A DNA stretch of 10,422 bases from Acetobacteraceae bacterium (GCA_947475475.1 CANJOG010000040.1:1-10422), one strand, 5' to 3'; positions 1 to 7,864 are shown, counted from the stretch's first letter. The notes: a model not told the origin generated them from the letters alone. Numbers and translations are program-made.

Positions 1-1665
1 CGCGTGCGCGATCATCTGGCCGGCATTCTCAAGGTCGATGCCGAGTCGCTCCGTGTTGTCGTGCCTGATATCGGCGGTGGTTTTGGCACGCGCTATTTCA
101 CCTACCGCGAATATGCGGTCCTTGCGGTTGCCGCACGGAGGCTGAACATGCCGGTTGCCTGGATCAGTGACCGGTCCGAGCATTTTCAATGCGACTACCA
201 GGGGCGCGATCACATCGCCGAGGCGGAACTCGCCATTGGTGCCGACCACAGGTTTCTCGCGCTACGCGTAGACATGAAATGCGCGATGGGCGCCTATCTC
301 TCCCAATACGCGCCCTTCGTGCCGACAAAAGGTGCCATGATGATTCCGGGCTGTTACGATATCCCGCGGATCCATTTCACGATCGCTGGCGTGTTCACCA
401 ATACGGTTCCGGTCGATGCCTATCGCGGTGCTGGCCGGCCGGAAGCGACGTTCCTGATCGAACGTCTTGTCGATGTGGCGGCCGGCGAGTTGGGAGTGTC
501 ACCCGAGGAGTTGCGCCGGCGGAATTTCATCCCGGCAGCCAGCATGCCGTTTAAAACGGCAACCGGTCATGTCTACGACACTGGCGATTTCCGTCGTACG
601 CTCGATAGCGCGCTCGACGTGGCAGACCGGCCCGGTTTCGACGAAAGACTTCGTCAATCGCGTGCACTGGGACGGCTGCGCGGAATTGGCATTGCGACCT
701 ATATCGAGGCTTGCGCCGAAGGCTGGCCGGAACATGCAATCCTCCGCTTGGAAGCGGATGGATCAGCGACGATCCTGATCGGAACGCAGGATACGGGCCA
801 GGGTCATCGCACCGCCTATGCGCAGATCGCGCATGACTACCTGCACATCGCGTTCGATCGCATCCGGCTTGTCCAAGGCGATACGCAGCAAATCCCGATT
901 GGCACGGGCACAAGCGGATCGCGCTCGATCCCGATTGGCGGGGCGGCGGTGCAGTTGTCGAGCCAGTCCCTCGCGGAACTGATCCGCGCGGAGGCGTCGG
1001 AGATGCTGGAGGCAGCGCCACGCGACATCGAACTTGTGGAGGGCATTGCGCGGATCGTCGGCACTGAGCGCGTAGTCAGCTATGCAGAGATCGGTGCGCG
1101 TGCCGCTGCGCGGGGAGCGCTACTCACAGCAACCGAATCTTTCAAGCCGCCGGCGCCGAACTATCCCAACGGCACGCATGTTGTGGAAGTCGAGGTCGAT
1201 CCTGATACCGGCAGAACCGAAATTCACAATTATGTCGTGATCGACGATTTTGGCGTTGTGCTCAATCCGATGTTGCTTGACGGGCAGGTTCATGGCGGCA
1301 TCGCACAGGGTGTCGGCCAGGCATTGTTCGAACGCGTGGTGCATGACAGACAGACGGGGCAACTCCTGTCGGGGACCTTGCTCGACTACGCGATCCCCCG
1401 TGCGGATTCACTTTGCGCGTTCACTGTGCACACCGCGAATATTCCCTGCACGACGAATCCGCTCGGTATCAAGGGCGCCGGCGAGTCAGGCACGATCGCG
1501 GCGACGCCCGCGGTCGCCAATGCCGTCATCGACGCGTTGCGGCGTGAATACGGTATCGCGCATGTGGATATTCCGCTGACGCCGGAACGTGTCTGGCAGG
1601 CAATCCAGAACACGCGGCAATCGGCGTCTGATGGACAGGGCAGTTTGACCGAAGGAATGACATGA
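1..1665 (+). CDS. Xanthine dehydrogenase family molybdopterin-binding large subunit (CoxL/aldehyde oxidase-like, form II), 5'-truncated
   Basis: This is the catalytic subunit of a molybdenum hydroxylase, an enzyme that hydroxylates a carbon centre with water and passes electrons to FeS and FAD subunits. The left edge cuts the gene. Frame 1 is open from base 1 and gives 554 codons, against about 770-790 for the family, so roughly the first 220 residues are missing. Visible cofactor motifs are DIGGGFGTR (codons 23-31), a TGQGH loop (codons 265-269) and the active-site loop AYRGAGR (codons 140-146). AYRGAGR is the form II signature; true CO dehydrogenase (form I) has AYxCSFR. The catalytic glutamate lies in KGAGESG (Glu at codon 495). 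The stop overlaps the next start by 4 bases (ATGA), so expression is probably coupled to the transporter genes. The FeS and FAD subunits are probably upstream, outside the window. The family is secure. The substrate is unknown; purines, N-heteroaromatics and aldehydes are all possible. Confidence 0.95.
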   Translation, partial: RVRDHLAGILKVDAESLRVVVPDIGGGFGTRYFTYREYAVLAVAARRLNMPVAWISDRSEHFQCDYQGRDHIAEAELAIGADHRFLALRVDMKCAMGAYLSQYAPFVPTKGAMMIPGCYDIPRIHFTIAGVFTNTVPVDAYRGAGRPEATFLIERLVDVAAGELGVSPEELRRRNFIPAASMPFKTATGHVYDTGDFRRTLDSALDVADRPGFDERLRQSRALGRLRGIGIATYIEACAEGWPEHAILRLEADGSATILIGTQDTGQGHRTAYAQIAHDYLHIAFDRIRLVQGDTQQIPIGTGTSGSRSIPIGGAAVQLSSQSLAELIRAEASEMLEAAPRDIELVEGIARIVGTERVVSYAEIGARAAARGALLTATESFKPPAPNYPNGTHVVEVEVDPDTGRTEIHNYVVIDDFGVVLNPMLLDGQVHGGIAQGVGQALFERVVHDRQTGQLLSGTLLDYAIPRADSLCAFTVHTANIPCTTNPLGIKGAGESGTIAATPAVANAVIDALRREYGIAHVDIPLTPERVWQAIQNTRQSASDGQGSLTEGMT

Positions 1666-2573
1666 CAATCACCGCCCTGCTCATTGGCCTGGTCACCGGA
1701 TTGGCGCTGGCGAGCATCTACGTGTTGATCGCCATCAGCGTGACGCTGGTATTGGCAGCCAGCGGCATTTTCAATTTTGCCCAGGGTATGCTGGTCATGG
1801 TCGGGACCATCCTGTCATTCTATTTCGGGGTGAAGTTCGGATGGAGCGCTCCAGTTGCCGTACCTCTCATCGCGTTGGTCGGTGTGATCGGTGGGTTGCT
1901 GACATACTTCGTCGCGGTATTTCCAGCCATCGGCCGTACCAAATCCTTCACCCATACGACGGTATTAACAACGATCGGTCTAGGGACTGCGGTTAACGCA
2001 ATTGTGGCACTACTTTTTGGGTCTGGAAATTACAACGTGCCGTCCTATGTCTCCGACGCGCCAGTGTATCTATTTTCATTTCCGCTGCGTCCGACCTATC
2101 TCGTCATCATCGCGGTCGGATTCGGCCTGACGCTGTTGATCGATCTGCTGGTGCGACGCACGGTGATCGGCTTCATGTTCCGCGCCACGCTGGAAGATCC
2201 GGATGGGGCTGAATTGCTGGGCATCAACACGCGCTCGATCATCTTGATCGCCTTCGGGGTGGCTGGGCTCCTATCGGCATTGGCGGGATATCTGGTGGCG
2301 CCCGTGATCGGCGCATCTGCTTTTTCGGCGCAAGAACTGGCCTTTTACGGATTTGCTGGCATGGCGGTGGGCGGGTTCGGCAGTTTCGCCGGCGCGCTCG
2401 TTGGTGGTGCGGTGGTCGGCATTTTGGGCGGCCTCCTGCCGATTCTTTCCGTCGATCCGCATCTGACGCTACCACTGACCTTCGTGGTTGTGGTGGCGGT
2501 TCTGGTGGTCAAGCCATCCGGATTTTGGGGCGCGGCCGGCTTGTTTGGCTCCGCCCGTAGCCGGGAAGTCTGA
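1662..2573 (+). CDS. LivH-type branched-chain amino acid ABC transporter permease
   Basis: This is an inner-membrane permease of the hydrophobic amino acid uptake (HAAT) class of ABC importers, 303 residues, the usual LivH length. Hydrophobic segments fill most of the chain. The family motif SGIFNFAQG sits at residues 34-42, and the cytoplasmic loop that contacts the ATPase is recognisable around GINTRS, followed by a glycine/alanine-rich membrane segment. The ATG at 1662 is preceded by AAGGA (1652-1656) at 5-base spacing and overlaps the stop of the molybdenum hydroxylase gene, so translation is probably coupled. It should pair with the LivM half of the next gene. HAAT-class systems carry amides, urea, aromatic acids and dicarboxylates as well as leucine, isoleucine and valine. 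The neighbouring oxidoreductase makes a non-amino-acid substrate plausible, but this is an inference. Confidence 0.95.
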   Translation: MTITALLIGLVTGLALASIYVLIAISVTLVLAASGIFNFAQGMLVMVGTILSFYFGVKFGWSAPVAVPLIALVGVIGGLLTYFVAVFPAIGRTKSFTHTTVLTTIGLGTAVNAIVALLFGSGNYNVPSYVSDAPVYLFSFPLRPTYLVIIAVGFGLTLLIDLLVRRTVIGFMFRATLEDPDGAELLGINTRSIILIAFGVAGLLSALAGYLVAPVIGASAFSAQELAFYGFAGMAVGGFGSFAGALVGGAVVGILGGLLPILSVDPHLTLPLTFVVVVAVLVVKPSGFWGAAGLFGSARSREV

Positions 2574-2575
2574 GC

Positions 2576-4537
2576 GTGACAGCCACTCCCTCAAACATGA
2601 CGCCGGCGTTCATGCAGGCTATTTCGCCGGCATTGCTCGATGCGTATGCGTCCAAGCGCGATCGGGATGCTTCGCGGAGGCTGGTTGCACTCATCGGTGC
2701 GCTGGCCTTCATCCTCGCACTCGCCCTGGTGCCGCTGGTCGCGTCAGGCTCGTTCGAACTCGGTCGGTATTCGACCGCCATAGTCTATGTCATGGCCGCA
2801 CTCGGTCTCGACCTGGCGCTCGGCCTCGGCGGCGAACTGGTCCTGGGCCATGCGGTGATCATGGCAGCTTCCGCCTATTCCGCAGGCATTCTGAGCGACA
2901 AATTGGGATGGAGTTTCAGCGCCGCGTTCTTTCCCGCCATTCTGGGCGGCGTTGCCGCGGGCACGTTGATGATGCTGCCCGGATTGCGCGTGCGGGGCTG
3001 GTATCTCGCCCTCATCACACTTTTTGCCGTGCTGGCGCTGCCGCATGCGGTGCTGCTGTTCGAACCATGGACTGCCGGCGAGTTTGGACTCACTGGGCTT
3101 CGTCCGGTGGAACTATTCGGGTTTCGCCTGCGCGGTATCGGCACGTATTTGCTAATCGTCGTCTGGTTCGCAATCGTCTGGTTCTTCCGCGAACATCTGG
3201 TCCGCTCGCATTGGGGCTACCGTTTCCGCGCTTTGCGTGACTTGCGCGGTGCGGCCGAAGCCGTCGGAATCAATCCACGCGACACCCGGCTGGTTCTCTA
3301 TGTCGTGACGTCGATCCCGCCGGCCATCGGCGGCGTATTGCTCGCTTTTTCCGAGCGCTTTGTCCATTTCGATTCCTTCAACATCAATCTGAGCCTGTTG
3401 CTGCTGACCGGTGTGGTTCTGGGCGGGCAGGGAATGCGATGGGGCCCGGTTGTTGGCATGATGCCTTTGCTTGCACTGAGTTTTTGGGTCGGCCCGTTCA
3501 GCCAGCTCAATTCAGTTGGGCTGGGTGCTGGTCTGCTGGTCTGTGCCGTTGTGTTCCCCAGCGGACTGGTTCCGAAGCTGAGCAATCTCCTCTCCGGCGT
3601 TGGAGTCATTTTAGCCAAGGGCGGCGGGCGTGCCGCGCTCGATGCCGAGATCGCATCCTACGCCAACTTTGCGGAACCTGTTGATTCGGGCCGGCCCAAT
3701 GCGGATGATCTTGTCTTCAGCGTCCGTGATGTTGCGAAGAACTTCGGCGGGATGAGGGCGCTTAGCGGCGTCACGCTCGATGTCGGTAAAGGGCGGTTGG
3801 TTGGCTTGGTCGGGCCAAACGGCTCAGGCAAATCGACCTTCCTCAATGTGATGTCGGGCTTTGTCCGCGCGACCACCGGACGGGTGCGCATTGCCGGGCA
3901 GGATGTCACCGACTGGCCAGTACATACGCGTGTGCGTGCCGGCGTCGGCCGGACCTTTCAGGTGCCGCAACTCATCGACGATATGACGGCACTCGAGAAT
4001 ATCGAATTGGGCCTACTCGCGCAGGACTGCGTATCGACGTTTGCCGCGTTGCTCCTTCTCCCCGGCGCGCGCCGGAAGGCGCGGCAGCGCGAACTCCGGG
4101 CGTTGCAGATTTTCGCCCAGCTTGGCCTGCCGGAATCGATTCTCGACCTGCCGGCATCCTCCATTCCCTTGGGGCTGAAGCGTGTCGTTGAGGTCGGGCG
4201 TGCCATCGCATCAGACCCTATTTTGCTCCTGCTCGACGAACCGACGGCGGGGCTGAATGACGAGGAACGGGCGCTTCTGGGTGCGGTTCTGGTGCGGCTG
4301 CGGGACGGCGGGATGACAATCCTGGTCGTCGAGCACAATGTTCCTTTTGTTCTGGAATACTGCGATGAGATCGTGTTGCTCGAGGGTGGGACAATTTCGA
4401 CACGGGCGGATTGCAGCGAGCGCCTGCCGGAACGGTTGCGACAATACCTGTCGTATGCACCGGATCAGGCCGCAGATGCGCGACTGACGCTGGAGCCGGG
4501 CCAAGCCATACTTGGAGGCCCCAGCCATGGACCTTAA
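2576..4537 (+). CDS. Fused LivM-type permease and LivG-type ATPase of a branched-chain amino acid-type ABC transporter
   Basis: One 653-residue protein carries two subunits that are separate genes in the classic liv system. Residues about 30-335 form a LivM-like multi-spanning permease, with the ALGLDLALGLGGELVLGHA region near 75-93 and a loop containing EAVGINP. A linker of about 40 residues follows. Residues about 377-615 are a LivG-like ATPase: Walker A GPNGSGKST (413-421), Q-loop Gln 462, a family-variant signature SIPLGLKR (529-536), Walker B ending in DEP (Asp 554, Glu 555) and switch His 587. A tail of about 40 residues has no obvious motif. The GTG start at 2576 lies 2 bases after the livH-type stop and is preceded by GGGAAG (2563-2568). 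The frame stays open across the junction, so this is a true fusion rather than two close genes. It forms the membrane and ATPase core with the LivH-type and LivF-type neighbours. Confidence 0.95.
   Translation: MTATPSNMTPAFMQAISPALLDAYASKRDRDASRRLVALIGALAFILALALVPLVASGSFELGRYSTAIVYVMAALGLDLALGLGGELVLGHAVIMAASAYSAGILSDKLGWSFSAAFFPAILGGVAAGTLMMLPGLRVRGWYLALITLFAVLALPHAVLLFEPWTAGEFGLTGLRPVELFGFRLRGIGTYLLIVVWFAIVWFFREHLVRSHWGYRFRALRDLRGAAEAVGINPRDTRLVLYVVTSIPPAIGGVLLAFSERFVHFDSFNINLSLLLLTGVVLGGQGMRWGPVVGMMPLLALSFWVGPFSQLNSVGLGAGLLVCAVVFPSGLVPKLSNLLSGVGVILAKGGGRAALDAEIASYANFAEPVDSGRPNADDLVFSVRDVAKNFGGMRALSGVTLDVGKGRLVGLVGPNGSGKSTFLNVMSGFVRATTGRVRIAGQDVTDWPVHTRVRAGVGRTFQVPQLIDDMTALENIELGLLAQDCVSTFAALLLLPGARRKARQRELRALQIFAQLGLPESILDLPASSIPLGLKRVVEVGRAIASDPILLLLDEPTAGLNDEERALLGAVLVRLRDGGMTILVVEHNVPFVLEYCDEIVLLEGGTISTRADCSERLPERLRQYLSYAPDQAADARLTLEPGQAILGGPSHGP
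4514..4518 (+). promoter_or_regulatory. Ribosome binding site that fixes the LivF-type start
   Basis: GGAGG lies 8 bases before the ATG at 4527 and inside the end of the preceding coding region. It favours 4527 over the in-frame TTG at 4512, which would put the Shine-Dalgarno sequence inside the gene. Confidence 0.75.
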
Positions 4538-5222
4538 TGTCGAAGGCCTGAGCTCCTGGTATGGCCAGGCCCAGGTTCTGTGGAACATCGACATGGTTGC
4601 GCGCGAAGGCGAGGTGATCGGCATCCTCGGCCGCAATGGCGCTGGCAAGACGACTCTGCTGCGCGCTATTGCGGGCCTCCACAGCAAATCCAGCGGTGCG
4701 GTGAAACTGGGCGGCCAGGACATGGTGCGCCGGACCACGCATGATATTGCGCGTGCCGGAGTCGCCTTTCTGCGCGAAGCCGGCCAACTGCCAAAATCAT
4801 TGTCGGTCACGCAGAATCTTCTCCTGGGTCAACGTCTGGCGCGCAGCCGCGGCAAGTCGCCGCGCACGCTGGAGGAGATATGGGAATGGTTCCCGTTGCT
4901 CCAACCACTGGCGGACCGAAAGACGGAATTGCTCAGCGGCGGCCAGCGACAGGCACTGGCATTGGCGATGGCGTTCGCCTCGCGCCCATCATTGATGCTG
5001 CTCGACGAGCCCTCCGCTGGACTCGCCCCGCTGATCGCCCGCGACCTCTACACCGCGATACGCAACCTCGCGGCGGACGGATTGACCGTGGTGGTGGTGG
5101 AGCAGCATCCGGCCTGGCTCACCGGCCTGGTCAATCGCTGTTACCTGCTCGAAACCGGCCGCGTGACTGATGAAGGATCGCTCGATGCATTGCTTGGCCG
5201 CAAGCAATCGGAATTGCTCTGA
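4527..5222 (+). CDS. LivF-type ATP-binding protein of a branched-chain amino acid-type ABC transporter
   Basis: This is the second ATPase of the importer, 231 residues, the usual LivF length. Starting at ATG 4527 it shows Walker A GRNGAGKT (35-42), a perfect ABC signature LSGGQ (136-140), Walker B LMLLDEP (156-162) and the end of the nucleotide site at VVEQHP. His 194 there occupies a position that is often Asn in LivF proteins. The N-terminal segment LSSWYGQAQVL is typical of LivF. The gene overlaps the permease-ATPase fusion by 11 bases, so the two are probably translated together and their products probably form the ATPase heterodimer. It is the last gene of the operon. An 87-base gap then leads to a convergent gene, and I see no strong hairpin terminator in that gap. 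Confidence 0.95.
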   Translation: MDLNVEGLSSWYGQAQVLWNIDMVAREGEVIGILGRNGAGKTTLLRAIAGLHSKSSGAVKLGGQDMVRRTTHDIARAGVAFLREAGQLPKSLSVTQNLLLGQRLARSRGKSPRTLEEIWEWFPLLQPLADRKTELLSGGQRQALALAMAFASRPSLMLLDEPSAGLAPLIARDLYTAIRNLAADGLTVVVVEQHPAWLTGLVNRCYLLETGRVTDEGSLDALLGRKQSELL

Positions 5223-5309
5223 TCTCGGAGGGCTATGCGCTCATCATCGTTGAATGTTCCGTCTTGACTGGCCTGTACCCAACAGCCGCATGGGAAGAAT
5301 ATTCGCGGA

Positions 5310-6365
5310 TTATCCGGCAAGCTTCGGATCCAGACGGTAGATCTCGGCGGCCGTTCCGCTGAACAGTCGTGACTGCTCCGCAGCAGTGTAGCTCGCGGTC
5401 AGGCGCTTGAAGGCATTCCACACCTCCACATAGCCACAGGAAACTTTGTCGGCCGGGAAGTTGCTCTCGAACATGCATCGCTCAGGACCGAATGCGTCGA
5501 TGCAGGTCTCCACATAGGGCCGCCAGGCATCGGCGAGGATTGTGGATGTGGGCGGTTCGGGTTGGGCGTGGAAGTCAAAGCCAAGCGTGGGGTGCCCAAG
5601 CCCGCCGATTTTCAGCGTCACGTTGGGACAGCGCGCAAGGTCGCGCAGCTTTTGCCTCAGCTGCCCGAGTTCTTGCTGGCGCCGGCTGGCATAGCTGCCG
5701 ATGCCGATCGGGAATCCGCTGTGATTGAGGATGATGCTGGTGTCCGGAAAAGCCCTTGCAAGGTCCGTCACATCGTCGATCTGCGGATGGAAGATGCAGG
5801 CGTCGAAGCTGAGTCCCAATGGAGCCAGGCGCGCGAAGCCCAGCCTGAACTGGGTATCAGTGAGGGCATGGCGCGCCACTTTCCATCCCGGAAGAAGCAC
5901 GGTGCTGTCCGCATCCCACATCAGGGGCTGGCGGATACCGCGAAAGCGGCCGTCGGCGTGCTTGATGTGTTCTACAAGCACATCCTGAATACGCGCGCCG
6001 ATATGGAGATCGGCGAAGCCGACGATGGCGGCGCAAATTTTCGTCTGACCAAAATTTCCAGTGAGACTCTGCTCAGCGACGGATCGCGCAAATTCCGTTT
6101 CACCGACGGGGCGGAACTCCGCGGGCCCATCCTGGCGGTAGCGCGCGTGACCTTGCAGATACACGGTTGCGACGACGTTGTGACCCGCATTGAGGTCCCG
6201 TGCGAAATCCTCGATCAGATATGTGCGGCCGGGCTGATCCCAGAGATGATGGTGGCAATCGACAATCGGCAGATCTGGCTCGATTGCCGGCTCGGAGTGG
6301 CGCGCGAGCCAGTCTTCGCGGATGGGGCGCAATCCTTGGCCTGTCGGTGCCGGGTTTGATGTCAC
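5310..6365 (-). CDS. Amidohydrolase_2 family TIM-barrel hydrolase (lactonase-like)
   Basis: This is a predicted soluble metal-dependent or lactonase-type hydrolase related to 2-pyrone-4,6-dicarboxylate lactonase and sugar lactonases. With the GTG start at 6365 it has 351 residues. The N-terminal strand motif DCHHHLWD (36-43) supplies the HxH pair. FRGIRQ (141-146), LNHSGFP (213-219) and MFESNFPAD (298-306) follow the order seen in the family. At the last motif many relatives have SDWP, with a catalytic or metal-binding Asp; here Asn 302 takes that place. The start is uncertain. An in-frame TTG at 6428 would add 21 residues, but GGAGGA sits almost against it, which is too close. From 6365 the protein begins just before the family-like segment RPIREDWL. 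It lies 59 bases downstream of the FAD-linked oxidase on the same strand and is probably co-transcribed with it. The substrate is not known. Confidence 0.9.
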   Translation of the reverse strand: MTSNPAPTGQGLRPIREDWLARHSEPAIEPDLPIVDCHHHLWDQPGRTYLIEDFARDLNAGHNVVATVYLQGHARYRQDGPAEFRPVGETEFARSVAEQSLTGNFGQTKICAAIVGFADLHIGARIQDVLVEHIKHADGRFRGIRQPLMWDADSTVLLPGWKVARHALTDTQFRLGFARLAPLGLSFDACIFHPQIDDVTDLARAFPDTSIILNHSGFPIGIGSYASRRQQELGQLRQKLRDLARCPNVTLKIGGLGHPTLGFDFHAQPEPPTSTILADAWRPYVETCIDAFGPERCMFESNFPADKVSCGYVEVWNAFKRLTASYTAAEQSRLFSGTAAEIYRLDPKLAG

Positions 6366-6424
6366 TGGAAATGCGCTCGCCTGATGGTTGATGTTGATGA
6401 TTGTCTGGCACGCCCTGCCCAGTC

Positions 6425-7807
6425 TCAATCCTCCGGCAGCACCTTGCCCGGATTCATGATGCCCAGCGGATCGAGCGCCGCCTTGATTTTCTGCATCACG
6501 CCAATCGCGTTACCGTGTTCGCGGCGCATGTATTTGATCTTGCCGGTGCCGATACCATGCTCACCCGTGCAGGTTCCATCCAGATCGATGGCGACATTCA
6601 CAATCTCCTCATTGAGCTTGCGGGCCAGGCGCATGTGTTCCGCATTGGTCGGGTCGAGAATGATGCCGAGATGCAGATTGCCGTCGCCAACATGGCCAAG
6701 CATGGTGACGATGAAGGGCATGCCGCGGGTGATCTCGTGCGCGCGATGCACACATTCCGGCAGACGCGAGATCGGCACGCAGACATCGAGACCCATCATG
6801 CTGCCATTGGGAATCCTCGCCTTGCCGGCGAGATGGAACATGGCGCGCGCATGCCAGAGTTTTGCCCGCTCATCGGCATCGCGCGCGGAGGTCCAGGAGA
6901 GCGCGCCATGTTCCTCGGCAATGGCGCGCACGCTCGCGGTCTGTTCGGCAACCTGCGCCTCGCTGCCGGAGAATTCGAGAAACAGCGTCGGCGTCTCGGC
7001 GTAATGGGTGCCGCCGGTCTCGTTGACAAGCTGGATGGTCTGCTCGTCGAGATATTCCATCTTGGCAATCGGAATGCCCATCTGGATGGTATCGACCACG
7101 GTGCGGATCGTCGCTTCGATCGTGGGAAACGGACAGACCGCGGCGCCAACTGCTTCCGGGATGCCGTGCAGCCGCACCGTCGCTTCGACAATGACGCCGA
7201 GCGTGCCTTCGGAGCCGACAAAGAGATTGGTGAGATTGTACCCCGCCGCCGATTTGCGTGCCCGCCGTGACGTGCGCACCACCTCGCCATCCGGCGTCAC
7301 CACGGTCAGCGACACCACATTCTCGCGCATCGTGCCGTAGCGCACCGCGGTGGTGCCAGAGGCGCGGGTCGCGCACATGCCGCCGATCGAGGCATCGGCA
7401 CCGGGATCGACCGAGAAGAACAGGCCCTTGTCGCGCAGATGAGCGTTCAGGGTCTTGCGCGTCACCCCGGCCTGGACGGTGGCGTCGAGATCATCGGCGT
7501 TGACGGCGAGGATCTTGTTCATCAGCCGCATATCCATGCTGATGCCGCCGCGCACCGCATCGACATGGCCCTCCAGCGAGGAGCCGGCGCCAAAGGGGAT
7601 CAGCGGCACACGATGGCGGGCGCAGAGCTTGACGATGGCGACCACATCGTCGGTCGATTCCGGGTAGCAGACGGCATCGGGCGGCGGGGAGCGATGGTAG
7701 GATTCGCCATGCGCGTGATGCTCGCGCTCGCTGGCCGACGTGGTCACGCGGCTGCCGAGCAATGCATTCAACTCGGGCAGAATGGTAGCGATGCCAGGAT
7801 TGTCCAA
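6425..7807 (-). CDS. FAD-linked 2-hydroxyacid dehydrogenase (D-lactate dehydrogenase/GlcD-type)
   Basis: This flavoprotein of the FAD_binding_4 plus FAD-oxidase C-terminal architecture oxidises a D-2-hydroxy acid such as D-lactate or glycolate to the 2-oxo acid and passes electrons to a quinone or cytochrome. From TTG 7807 it has 460 residues, close to the Dld/GlcD norm. The FAD domain shows PFGAGSSLEGH (71-81), DPGADASIGGM (134-144) and VGSEGTLG (197-204). The C-terminal domain has HVGDGNLH (372-379), GEHGIG (415-420) and the typical ending DPLGIMNPGK (446-455). The frame remains open further upstream, but a longer start would run across the divergent promoter region and into the neighbouring MFS gene. 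TTG 7807 has AGGGAG 7 bases upstream and gives the expected N-terminus. It heads a probable two-gene unit with the amidohydrolase. The true substrate could be another 2-hydroxy acid. Confidence 0.92.
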   Translation of the reverse strand: MDNPGIATILPELNALLGSRVTTSASEREHHAHGESYHRSPPPDAVCYPESTDDVVAIVKLCARHRVPLIPFGAGSSLEGHVDAVRGGISMDMRLMNKILAVNADDLDATVQAGVTRKTLNAHLRDKGLFFSVDPGADASIGGMCATRASGTTAVRYGTMRENVVSLTVVTPDGEVVRTSRRARKSAAGYNLTNLFVGSEGTLGVIVEATVRLHGIPEAVGAAVCPFPTIEATIRTVVDTIQMGIPIAKMEYLDEQTIQLVNETGGTHYAETPTLFLEFSGSEAQVAEQTASVRAIAEEHGALSWTSARDADERAKLWHARAMFHLAGKARIPNGSMMGLDVCVPISRLPECVHRAHEITRGMPFIVTMLGHVGDGNLHLGIILDPTNAEHMRLARKLNEEIVNVAIDLDGTCTGEHGIGTGKIKYMRREHGNAIGVMQKIKAALDPLGIMNPGKVLPED

Positions 7808-7814
7808 GGCCGTT

Positions 7815-7820
7815 CTCCCT
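7815..7820 (-). promoter_or_regulatory. Ribosome binding site supporting a TTG start
   Basis: Read on the minus strand the bases are AGGGAG, 7 bases before the TTG at 7807. No ATG or GTG with a comparable Shine-Dalgarno sequence lies at the expected N-terminus, so this site decides the start of the FAD-linked dehydrogenase. Confidence 0.65.
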
Positions 7821-7841
7821 GATGCGGCGCAACGAGCCGCC

Positions 7842-7860
7842 GCCCGGTCCAATGCCGGGC
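7842..7860. repeat. Inverted repeat in the divergent intergenic region (arm GCCCGG)
   Basis: GCCCGG at 7842-7847 and CCGGGC at 7855-7860 form a perfect 6-base inverted repeat around a 7-base spacer. It lies 35 bases upstream of the FAD-linked dehydrogenase start, between two divergently transcribed genes. It could be an operator or a 5'-leader hairpin. In GC-rich DNA such repeats also arise by chance. Confidence 0.35.
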
Positions 7861-7864
7861 TTGC

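Noticed and set aside
4160..4183. Degenerate ABC signature in the LivG half (SIPLGLKR) as evidence of a dead ATPase
   Set aside because: To my recollection similar PLG-type signatures occur in other LivG-like ATPases. Walker A, Walker B and the switch His are intact, so there is no sign of inactivation.
5223..5309. Possible bidirectional terminator between the LivF-type gene and the amidohydrolase
   Set aside because: There is a short GAATATTC palindrome but no GC-rich stem followed by T residues on either strand.
5562..6359. Long plus-strand open frame of 265 codons opposite the amidohydrolase
   Set aside because: It is fully antisense to a gene with clear family motifs, its translation shows no recognisable domain, and long antisense frames are common in GC-rich DNA.
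6401..7270. Plus-strand open frame of 289 codons opposite the FAD-linked dehydrogenase
   Set aside because: The opposite strand has all the flavoenzyme motifs. This frame is a codon-bias shadow with no recognised motif.
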